Of a stretch of 64,000 bases of DNA, positions 24,308 through 31,476 are shown piece by piece (positions within the stretch are counted from its first letter, which is position 1; each line of letters starts with the position of its first letter). This DNA is from DATAOG01 sp963798075 (lineage in GTDB: Bacteria > Pseudomonadota > Alphaproteobacteria > Geminicoccales > Geminicoccaceae): positions 209,765 to 273,764 of the forward strand of contig CAWCRU010000029.1 of assembly GCA_963798075.1 (NCBI GenBank), read 5' to 3'. The position numbers were made by a program, and so were the translations under genes. A model generated the notes under the pieces. It worked only from the letters and a program-made list of their open reading frames with translations. It ran no database searches and was not told the origin of the DNA.

Positions 24308-26530
24308 ATGCTCGAAGAGAGTACGGCGCCGGCGCTGCCTTTGGTCGAGCGCCAGGGCCTCGATCCGGCTCTGGTCAACGGCGTCGACGCCGGGCGCCTG
24401 GTGATCGGCGCCGGGGGCGATGCGGCCATCGTCTTCAAGGACGAGGTGGCGGCGTTCCAGAACGCGCTCGGCGTCTATCTGATCGCGCCGGACGGCACGA
24501 TCCACGACCCCGAGATCGTGTTCGCCCGGATCGAGGCGGCCGAGGCCGATCCGCGCTTTCCGTTCGCGCGGCCGGGCGGCGGCCCGCTGCACGCGGGCGA
24601 CGCGGTCCAGCTGAGCGAGCTCTACAGTGCCGAGCAGCTGGCGCCGGGGACCCAGTTCGGCCTGTTCCTGATCGCCAATGGCGCCGCACCGGGGCGCGGC
24701 CAGGCCGCGCTGCTGGCGGACGATGGTCGGCTCGAGCTGGTCTCGCGCGCGAGCGGCGCGCCGGCCAGCATCTTCGATCCGGCGGCCGACCTCGCACTCC
24801 GCCACATAGCGGCCGACGGCACGGTGCGGGGGATCCGGGGCGAGCTGTTCCACACTGCCGATCCGAGCCCGGGCGACCCGCTCGCCAATCCGCTCGACCC
24901 CGACGGCCGGGGCCACGTCGTCTCGCAGGCCGACCCGGCGAGCGGCGGCCTGCTGATCGGCTTCGAGGATGGCCATGACTTCGATTTCAATGACGTCGTG
25001 ATTGCGGTCGTGCCGACCCCCTCGCCGCTCAATACGATCATCGGCACCGAGGGCGACGACCAGCTGATCGGGACCGCCGGCGCCGACCGGATCGACGGCC
25101 TGGCGGGCGACGACCAGCTGATCGGCGCGGGCGGCGACGACAGCCTGTTCGGCGGCCCGGGCGCCGACACCCTGATCGGCGACGATCCGGTGGCGCTCGG
25201 CAGCCAGACCGCGAGCGCGCTCGCGACTTGGCCCGCGAACGACCAGGAGCTGGCGCTCACGCTCACCACGCCGGCCAGCGCCGGCGATGGCCGGGTCGAT
25301 CTGTCCGGCCTGATCACGCTCGGCAGTCACTTCGGCGAGACCTACAATGTCGCCCTCGTGCTCGACGTATCGGGCAGCATGGCGGCGGATTTCATCGGTC
25401 AGACGGCGTTGGGCGATCTCAACGGCGACGGCCTCGCCGACACCCGTCTGGATGCCATGATCGCGGGCGTGGACGGCCTCGTCCACGGCCTGAACGCGTC
25501 CGGCCTCGGCGGCTCGGTCGAGGTCGGCGTGATCCCGTTCGGGACCGACGCCGCGCTCGCCGCGACGCTCACCGCGAGCGCCGATCTCGATGGCGACGGC
25601 GCCTTCGACCTGAGTCAACTCCTGGGCACGCTCCAGCTCGACGGCGGCACGAACTACGCCCGGGCGTTCGACGCGACCCTCGACTTCCTGCAGGGTCAGC
25701 CGGCGGCGACCAACCTCGTCTATTTCGTATCCGACGGGCAGGGCTTCGGCGATTTCCAGCATGATCTGGCACTGCTGACCGATCCGGCCGGCCTGCATGC
25801 GACGATCGCCGCCTTCGGCATCGGCGCCGAGGTCAGCCCCGGGCAGCTCGGGCAGATCGACAACTCCGGCGGGGCCGAGCTGGTCGCCACGCCCGAGGAG
25901 CTGAGTGCCGCCCTGGCGGCGGCCCCACTGCCGGCGGCGGCGATCGCCCGGGTCGATGTCCTGCTCGACGGCAGCCCGGTCCAGACGCTCGGACCGGACG
26001 ATCTGCAGCCGACGCCGCTCGGCCTTGCCTATCACACGAGCATCGAGGGCCTCTCTACGAGTAGTGGTGCCAGCAACGCGATCGGGGTCGTGGTGACCGC
26101 GGCCGGCGATCCCGGGGTCGACCTGTCTGTGCACCAGGAGATCCTGGGGGCGGGCACCGGCGCCGATCGTCTGGTCGGCGGCCCGGGGCCGGACGTCCTG
26201 GTCGGCGGCGGCGGGCCGGATGTCTTCGTCTTTCAAAGCGCCGGCGACGGGGTCGACCGGATCCTCGATTTCAACGCCCGCGCCGGCGATTCTCTCGACC
26301 TCAGCGAGGTGCTCGCCGGGACCGGGCCGGCCGCGCTCGATGACCAGGTGGTCCTGTCGGCGGTCGATGCCGACGGCGGCGGCCGTGCCGACGACATCCA
26401 GCTCGCAGTCGATCCCGACGGCGCCGGTCCGGCGGCGCCCGCGGTGCTCGCGGTGCTGATCGACCCGGTCGGTCTCGCGGCCAGCGTGAGCGCCCAGGAA
26501 CTCGCGGACGCCGGCACCCTCGTGGCCTGA
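24308..26530 (+). CDS. Secreted RTX calcium-binding protein with DUF4114 and von Willebrand A domains
   Basis: A 740-residue acidic protein with no Sec signal, very rich in Asp, Gly and Ala, probably exported by a type I system. In order: an N-terminal domain ending in the DUF4114 signature GFEDGHDFDFNDVVIAV (about 217-235), a first RTX block (GTEGDDQLIGTAGADRI..., about 246-290), a VWA domain with intact MIDAS DVSGSM at about 353-358 and later SDGQGFGDF, two EF-hand-like calcium loops (DLNGDGLAD and DLDGDGAFD), and a second RTX block (GADRLVGGPGPDVLVGGGG, about 616-635) with the typical FVFQSAGDGVDRILDF tail. It is likely a surface adhesin or matrix protein. No T1SS transporter is in the window. 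Start ATG 24308 follows GGAGG. Confidence 0.88.
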   Translation: MLEESTAPALPLVERQGLDPALVNGVDAGRLVIGAGGDAAIVFKDEVAAFQNALGVYLIAPDGTIHDPEIVFARIEAAEADPRFPFARPGGGPLHAGDAVQLSELYSAEQLAPGTQFGLFLIANGAAPGRGQAALLADDGRLELVSRASGAPASIFDPAADLALRHIAADGTVRGIRGELFHTADPSPGDPLANPLDPDGRGHVVSQADPASGGLLIGFEDGHDFDFNDVVIAVVPTPSPLNTIIGTEGDDQLIGTAGADRIDGLAGDDQLIGAGGDDSLFGGPGADTLIGDDPVALGSQTASALATWPANDQELALTLTTPASAGDGRVDLSGLITLGSHFGETYNVALVLDVSGSMAADFIGQTALGDLNGDGLADTRLDAMIAGVDGLVHGLNASGLGGSVEVGVIPFGTDAALAATLTASADLDGDGAFDLSQLLGTLQLDGGTNYARAFDATLDFLQGQPAATNLVYFVSDGQGFGDFQHDLALLTDPAGLHATIAAFGIGAEVSPGQLGQIDNSGGAELVATPEELSAALAAAPLPAAAIARVDVLLDGSPVQTLGPDDLQPTPLGLAYHTSIEGLSTSSGASNAIGVVVTAAGDPGVDLSVHQEILGAGTGADRLVGGPGPDVLVGGGGPDVFVFQSAGDGVDRILDFNARAGDSLDLSEVLAGTGPAALDDQVVLSAVDADGGGRADDIQLAVDPDGAGPAAPAVLAVLIDPVGLAASVSAQELADAGTLVA

Positions 26531-26539
26531 GGTGCCGGG

Positions 26540-27520
26540 CTACAGGTCGACCACCACCCGGCCGCGGACCCGGCCCTCGATGATCTCGCCGGCGAGGCGG
26601 GGCAGGTCCTCGAGGGTCGCCGGCTGGATCATGTCCTCGAGCAGGCGCAGATCGAGGTCACGCGCCAGGCGCTGCCAGGCGGCCCGGCGCGGCGGTGCCG
26701 GCTGGTAGACCGAATCGATCCCGAGCAGGTTGACGCCCCGCAACAGGAACGGGATCACGGTCGCCTTGAGCTCGCTGCCGCCGGCGAGACCGACGGCCGC
26801 GACCGAGCAGCGATATTTCATCTGGCCAAGCACGCGGGCGAGCGTGGTGCCGCCGACCGCGTCGATGCAGCCGGCAAAGCGCTCGGATTCGAGCGGCCGC
26901 GGCGAAGGCTCGGCAAGCTCGGCGCGCTCGATGATGGTGCTGGCCCCAAGCCTGCGCAGATAGTCGTGGCTGGCGGCCCGGCCGGTGGAGGCCGTGACCT
27001 GGTGGCCGAGCCGGGCGAGCAGTGCGATCGCCACCGAGCCGACGCCGCCGGCGCCGCCGGTCACCAGCACCTCGCCCGCTCCCGGCTGGAGGCCGTGGCT
27101 CTCGAGTGCCATGACGGCGAGCATCGAGGTCAAGCCCGCGGTGCCGACCGCCATCGCGTGCCGGGTCGTCCAGCCCGCGGGCAGCGGCACGAGCCAATCG
27201 CCCTTGAGCCGCGCCCGCAGGGCGTAGCCGCCCCACCGGCGCTCGCCGACCCCCCAGCCGGTCAGGATCACGGCATCGCCCGGCCGCCAGTCCGGGTGCC
27301 GGCTCTCGACCACGCGGCCGGCGAGATCGACCCCGGGCACATGCGGGAAGCTCTTCACCAGCGGCGCCTTGTTCAGGATGATCAGCCCGTCCTTGTAGTT
27401 CAGGGTCGAGTGCTCGACCGCAACCGTGACGTCGCCCTCGGGCAGGCGGGCCTCGTCCAGCTGCCCGATCGCCGCGGTGATCCGGTCGTCCGCCTTGGTC
27501 AGCACGAGCGCCTTGAACAT
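26540..27520 (-). CDS. acuI: Acrylyl-CoA reductase-type MDR quinone oxidoreductase (AcuI/YhdH)
   Basis: A 326-residue medium-chain reductase without the structural zinc lobe, of the YhdH/AcuI subgroup that reduces acryloyl-CoA with NADPH. Diagnostic features are NYKDGLIILNKAPLVKSFPHVPGVDLAG near the N-terminus, GWGVGERRWGGYA, the Rossmann VTGGAGGVGSVAIALLARLGH at about 155-175 and the C-terminal LRGVNLLGIDSV. ATG 27518-27520 gives the family's usual MFKALVL opening. It converges on the RTX gene (10-bp gap). Acryloyl-CoA detoxification fits a marine or propionate-using lifestyle, but substrate is not proven. Confidence 0.9.
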   Translation of the reverse strand: MFKALVLTKADDRITAAIGQLDEARLPEGDVTVAVEHSTLNYKDGLIILNKAPLVKSFPHVPGVDLAGRVVESRHPDWRPGDAVILTGWGVGERRWGGYALRARLKGDWLVPLPAGWTTRHAMAVGTAGLTSMLAVMALESHGLQPGAGEVLVTGGAGGVGSVAIALLARLGHQVTASTGRAASHDYLRRLGASTIIERAELAEPSPRPLESERFAGCIDAVGGTTLARVLGQMKYRCSVAAVGLAGGSELKATVIPFLLRGVNLLGIDSVYQPAPPRRAAWQRLARDLDLRLLEDMIQPATLEDLPRLAGEIIEGRVRGRVVVDL

Positions 27521-27558
27521 CGTTTTCTCCCGTCTCGTCGTTAGTTGGACGAGGCTCG

Positions 27559-29043
27559 CTACCGGGTCAAGACGAGCGCGTCCCTGGCGGCCGCCGCCAC
27601 CTCGTCCGCGGGCTCGGAGCTGTCCAGAACGTGCCAGGCGAGCGGTCCGGGGTCGACCTCGAGCTGCGCTTTGACGACGCTCGCGGTCGCATCGGAGGCA
27701 TCGCCGCGGCGCGCCTCGACCCGGCGCGCGAGGATCGCGGCCGGCGCGCTCAGCCAGAGCCCGTCGAACGCCGCGCCCGCCGCGCGCGTGACCTGTTCGA
27801 CCCGGGCGCGATCCCCGCGATCGAGGAACACGGCATCGACGATCACAGCCTGGCCGCCAGCGATGAGCCCGGCCGCCCGCGCCATCAGACAGCGGTAAAC
27901 CCGGCGCGACACGCGCTCGTTGTAGGCCCTGGGACCGAGCCGCTCGGTCGGAGCAACGCCGCAAAGCTTCTTGCGGATGACGTCGCTGCGCAGCAGCACG
28001 GCGCCCGGTGGCCGCCCGAGCGCCGGCGCCAGCGCGCGGGCCAGCGTCGACTTGCCGGTCCCGGAGACGCCGCCGATCGCGACCAGCCGCGGCGGTTCGG
28101 GCGCCAGGCAGGCGAGCGCCAGCTCGAGATAGGCCCGCGCTGCCTCGATCTCGCCGCCACGTCCTGGCGCGCTCTCCTCGAGGTCCGCAGCAAAGCCTTG
28201 GACCTTGGCGCGGATCGCGGCCCGAACCGACATGAAGAGCGGCAAAAGAGCGACGCCGCCATCGTCCCAGCTGGCATCGAGATAGCCGCTGAGCAGACGT
28301 TGGGCGAGCGGCCGCAGGTCGCGATGGCAGAGGTCCATGAGCAGGAAGGCGAGATCATAGAAGGTGTCGATCGTGGCGAGCGCCGGGTCGAATTCCAGGC
28401 AGTCGAACAAGATCGGGCGATCGTCCAGCTGGACGATGTTGCCGAGGTGGAGGTCGCCGTGGCAGTGGCGGACGAAGCCCGCATCGCGGCGCGCCTCGAG
28501 GCGGGCGCGTTGCCGATCGAGTTCCGCAAGGGTGCGCCGGGTCAGCTCGTCGACCTCGGCGCGCGCGAAGATCCGGCCGGCGAGGCCGTCAAGATCCGCG
28601 GCATTGCCCTCGATCACCTGGCGCATTCCGGCCTCGCCGCCCTGATCCCCACGGCGCTCGGCCCGTTCGTGGAACATGGCGACCTCGGCGGCCAGCGCGT
28701 CGATGGTCGCGAGCGTCAGCTCGCCGCGCCGCGCGACCCGGTCCAGGAGCGCCGACTGGTCGAAGCGGCGCATCTCGAGCAGCCATTCGACCGGTCGGCC
28801 CGTGCCTTCGAGCGCGTAGCCGCCATCTTGGGTGCGGTGCACGCCGACCAGCCGGCGATAGAGCATGGGCGCGGTCCGGCGATTGAGCTCGAGCTCGGCC
28901 GCGAGGGCGCGCCGCCGCTTGGCCAGGCTGGAAAAATCGAGAAAGCTGTAGCGGACCGGGCGCTTCATCTTGTAGGCGCGCTCGCCGACCAGGAAGATCA
29001 CCGCCGCGTGGGTCGTGATGCGCTCGACCTCGGCATCCGGCAA
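27559..29043 (-). CDS. Aminoglycoside phosphotransferase-like / P-loop kinase fusion protein, start uncertain
   Basis: A two-domain protein of at least 494 residues. The N-terminal half is APH-like (HAAVIFLVGERAYKMKRPVRYSFLDFS; catalytic RHCHGDLHLGNIV; LFDCLEFDPALATIDTFYDLAFLLMDL). The C-terminal half is a zeta-toxin/AAA-type kinase with P-loop GGVSGTGKSTLARALA, VLLRSDVIRKKL and IVDAVFLDRGDR. Such fusions are common, are not known resistance determinants, and their substrate is unknown. The TTG at 29043 is the only standard start, yet homologous-looking sequence (LLDALSRGAAYGLPD) continues upstream to about 29150 where the frame is closed by TGA, with no ATG, GTG or TTG. The true start may be non-standard or lost through an indel. 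Confidence 0.82.
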   Translation of the reverse strand: MPDAEVERITTHAAVIFLVGERAYKMKRPVRYSFLDFSSLAKRRRALAAELELNRRTAPMLYRRLVGVHRTQDGGYALEGTGRPVEWLLEMRRFDQSALLDRVARRGELTLATIDALAAEVAMFHERAERRGDQGGEAGMRQVIEGNAADLDGLAGRIFARAEVDELTRRTLAELDRQRARLEARRDAGFVRHCHGDLHLGNIVQLDDRPILFDCLEFDPALATIDTFYDLAFLLMDLCHRDLRPLAQRLLSGYLDASWDDGGVALLPLFMSVRAAIRAKVQGFAADLEESAPGRGGEIEAARAYLELALACLAPEPPRLVAIGGVSGTGKSTLARALAPALGRPPGAVLLRSDVIRKKLCGVAPTERLGPRAYNERVSRRVYRCLMARAAGLIAGGQAVIVDAVFLDRGDRARVEQVTRAAGAAFDGLWLSAPAAILARRVEARRGDASDATASVVKAQLEVDPGPLAWHVLDSSEPADEVAAAARDALVLTR

Positions 29044-29347
29044 GCCGTAGGCGGCGCCCCGGCTCAGGGCGTCGAGCAGGGCGGGCTCGGCGTCGGGCGT
29101 GGTTCCGGCAGGCAGCGCTCGATCCCCGAGGCTCGCCTCAGCAGGCGATGAGTATCAGCAGATGGTAGTGGCCGAGCACGTCAGAGCCCTCCGCGGCGAC
29201 CGCCGTCCGGGCCGCGGGCGCACGCGTCTGCGATGATGCATGAGCCGAGGCTGAATTGCACGACCTGCTTGGGCCGGCACCCCGTTGACTCCGATCGCAG
29301 CCTGCGACGGAGTGCCCGTGACGACGGCGAGCTCGAGGGAGAACGCG
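29044..29347. other. Stretch between divergent kinase-like and SpoIIAA-like genes
   Basis: The first 100 bases look like continued coding sequence of the reverse kinase-fusion gene without a start codon. The remainder holds no gene I can support. The GGGAGA ribosome-binding site of the next gene lies at 29337-29342. Confidence 0.4.
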
Positions 29348-29710
29348 ATGATCGAAGTCATGCCGGACCTGCCCGACAACGTGCTCGGCCTGTCCGCGAC
29401 CGGCGAGGTCACGGGCCAGGACTACGAGCGGACACTGATCCCGGCGATCGAGGCGCGGATCCAACGCCATGGCAAGGTCCGGGTGCTCTACCATCTGGGG
29501 CCGGAGTTCACCGGCTACACCGCCGCGGCGATCTGGGACGACGCGCGGCTCGGCATGAGCCACCTGTTCGACTTCGAGAAGGTCGCGGTGGTGACCGACG
29601 TCGACTGGTGCCGCCACGCGGTCCGCCTGTTCGGCCTGTTGATTCCCTGCCCGGTCAAGCTGTTCGCCAACGCCGAGCTGGCCGCGGCGACGGCCTGGAT
29701 CAGGTCCTGA
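29348..29710 (+). CDS. SpoIIAA-like (STAS-fold) family protein
   Basis: A 120-residue protein with the SpoIIAA-like pattern: MIEVMPDLPDNVLGLSATGEVTGQDYERTLIPAIEARI, then KVRVLYHLGPEFTGYT, ARLGMSHLFDFEKVAVVTDVDWCRHAVRLFGLLIPCPVKLF and a terminal helix. Proteins of this group have a STAS-like fold of unknown function and lack the phosphoserine of anti-anti-sigma factors. ATG 29348 is chosen because GAGGGAGAACGC precedes it. It stands alone, 203 bp before soxB; no gene or RNA was seen in 29711-29913. Confidence 0.85.
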   Translation: MIEVMPDLPDNVLGLSATGEVTGQDYERTLIPAIEARIQRHGKVRVLYHLGPEFTGYTAAAIWDDARLGMSHLFDFEKVAVVTDVDWCRHAVRLFGLLIPCPVKLFANAELAAATAWIRS

Positions 29711-29913
29711 GCGGCGGGCCGAAAGACCGGGGCGCGCTGATCGAGTGGCGGGGCGGCGCACGCCCTTCCCGCAGCGCCATGGGCGTGCGATAGAGGTTGC
29801 GCAGGATCGAACAACCATGCGCCGCGACGCCGATCTGAGGGGCAAACCAACGATGACCGCCCGCCCGCAAGGCTGCCCGGCGGGCTCGACGGGCGATGGG
29901 GTGGCCTGAGCGC

Positions 29914-31170
29914 ATGCGCGGCTATTCGATCGGCGCCCTGATCCGCCACGCCGTCGCCGGTCACCGCAAATGGCCACGGGCCTGGCGCGACCCGCAGCCG
30001 AAGTCCGCCTATGACGTGGTCATCATCGGCGGCGGCGGCCATGGGCTCGCGACTGCCTACTATCTCGCGAAGAACCACGGCATCACCAGTGTGGCGGTGC
30101 TCGAGAAGGGCTGGATCGGCGGCGGCAACACCGGCCGCAACACGACCATCGTGCGCTCGAACTATCTGCTGCCCGCCAACGCGCTGTTCTACGAGCATTC
30201 GCTCAAGCTGTGGGAGGGCCTGAGCCAGGACCTCGGCTTCAACGTCATGTTCAGCCAGCGCGGCGTGCTCAACCTCGCCCACTCCAAGGCGCAGATGGAT
30301 GCCTATGCGCGCCGCGGCAACGCCATGCGCCTGAACGGCATCGACGCCGAGCTGCTCGACCGCAAGCAGGTGCTCCGGCTCGTGCCCCTGCTCGACGGCA
30401 GCGAGCGCGCCCGCTTCCCGATCGAGGGCGGGCTCTGGCAGGGGCGCGGCGGCACCGCCCGCCACGATGCGGTCGCCTGGGGCTTTGCCCGCGCCGCCGA
30501 CGCGCTCGGCGTCGACATCATCCAGAACTGCGAGGTCGCGGGCTTCGAGCGCGCGGGCGAGCGGATCACCGGTGTCAGCACCAGCCGCGGGCAGATCGCG
30601 GCCGGCAGGGTCGGGATCGCGGTCGCGGGCCATTCGGGGCAGGTCGCAGCACTCGCCGGTCTCCGTCTGCCGATCGAGAGCCATCTCCTCCAGGCCTGCG
30701 TCTCGGAGCCGCTCAAGCCCGTGATCGACATCGTCGTGACCTTCGGCGCCGGTCATTTCTACGTCAGCCAGTCGGACAAGGGCGGCCTCGTGTTCGGCGG
30801 CGATCTCGACGGCTACAATTCCTATGCCCAGCGCGGCAACCTGCCGATGATCGAGGAGGTCGTGAGCGCGGGCATCGCGATGATGCCCTGCCTCTCGCGC
30901 CTGCGCCTGGTGCGCCATTGGGCGGGGGTCATGGACATGACCATGGACGGCAGTCCGATCATCGCGAGGATGCCGCGCGAGGGGCTCTACCTGAACGGCG
31001 GCTGGTGCTACGGCGGCTTCAAGGCGACGCCTGCCTCGGGCTGGGTGTTCGCCCACACCATCGCCAACGACGCGCCGCACCCCTTGAACCAGGCGTTCTC
31101 CCTCGAGCGCTTCGAGACCGGGGCGCTGCTCGACGAGAAGGGCGCCGGGCCGACGCCCGGCTGGCACTGA
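29914..31170 (+). CDS. soxB: Sarcosine oxidase subunit beta
   Basis: SoxB is the flavoprotein that demethylates sarcosine. The 418-residue product has the dinucleotide motif VIIGGGGHGLATAYYLAK near residues 35-52, EKGWIGGGNTGRNTTIVRSNYL and the ARHDAVAWGFARAADALGV segment, whose His corresponds to the covalent FMN site of heterotetrameric sarcosine oxidase. GGWCYGGFKATPASGWVFAHTIA lies near the C-terminus. ATG 29914 gives the family's usual MRGYSIGALIRHAVAGHRKWPRAWR opening, so ATG 29896 is less likely. First gene of soxBDAG. Confidence 0.96.
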   Translation: MRGYSIGALIRHAVAGHRKWPRAWRDPQPKSAYDVVIIGGGGHGLATAYYLAKNHGITSVAVLEKGWIGGGNTGRNTTIVRSNYLLPANALFYEHSLKLWEGLSQDLGFNVMFSQRGVLNLAHSKAQMDAYARRGNAMRLNGIDAELLDRKQVLRLVPLLDGSERARFPIEGGLWQGRGGTARHDAVAWGFARAADALGVDIIQNCEVAGFERAGERITGVSTSRGQIAAGRVGIAVAGHSGQVAALAGLRLPIESHLLQACVSEPLKPVIDIVVTFGAGHFYVSQSDKGGLVFGGDLDGYNSYAQRGNLPMIEEVVSAGIAMMPCLSRLRLVRHWAGVMDMTMDGSPIIARMPREGLYLNGGWCYGGFKATPASGWVFAHTIANDAPHPLNQAFSLERFETGALLDEKGAGPTPGWH

Positions 31171-31197
31171 GCATCGCATGGTCATGGCCCGGGTGCG

Positions 31198-31476
31198 ATG
31201 CTGATCCCCTGTCCGTTCTGCGGCGCGCGCGAGCACAGCGAGTTCGCCTATGGCGGCGATGCCACGGTCCGCCGGCCGGGCGAGGCCGAGCCCGCCTGGG
31301 GACCGGCCTGGCAGGCCTATGTCTACGAGCGCGCCAATCCGCGCGGCCCCCACCTCGAATATTGGCAGCACGCCCTCGGCTGCCGGCAATGGCTGGTGGT
31401 CGCGCGCGATACGCTGACCCACGAGGTCCTGGACAGCGTGCTGGCGGAGACCCGCCCCGGGCAGGCGTGCGAATGA
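31198..31476 (+). CDS. soxD: Sarcosine oxidase subunit delta
   Basis: The 92-residue delta subunit binds structural zinc. It shows the N-terminal CPFCGARE zinc pair and the HALGCRQWLVVARDTLTHEV region with the other ligands. Length and the LIPCPFCG start are standard. Overlaps soxA by 4 bp (ATGA), consistent with stoichiometric production of the tetramer. Confidence 0.95.
   Translation: MLIPCPFCGAREHSEFAYGGDATVRRPGEAEPAWGPAWQAYVYERANPRGPHLEYWQHALGCRQWLVVARDTLTHEVLDSVLAETRPGQACE

Noticed and set aside
27559..29043. APH-like domain as an antibiotic-resistance gene
   Set aside because: The fused APH/P-loop kinase family is widespread in environmental bacteria and not associated with aminoglycoside resistance; there is no mobile context.
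30210..31472. Upstream extension of soxA through soxB
   Set aside because: Arg-rich shadow of soxB; SoxA homologs begin near the ATG at 31473, which overlaps the soxD stop in the usual ATGA manner.
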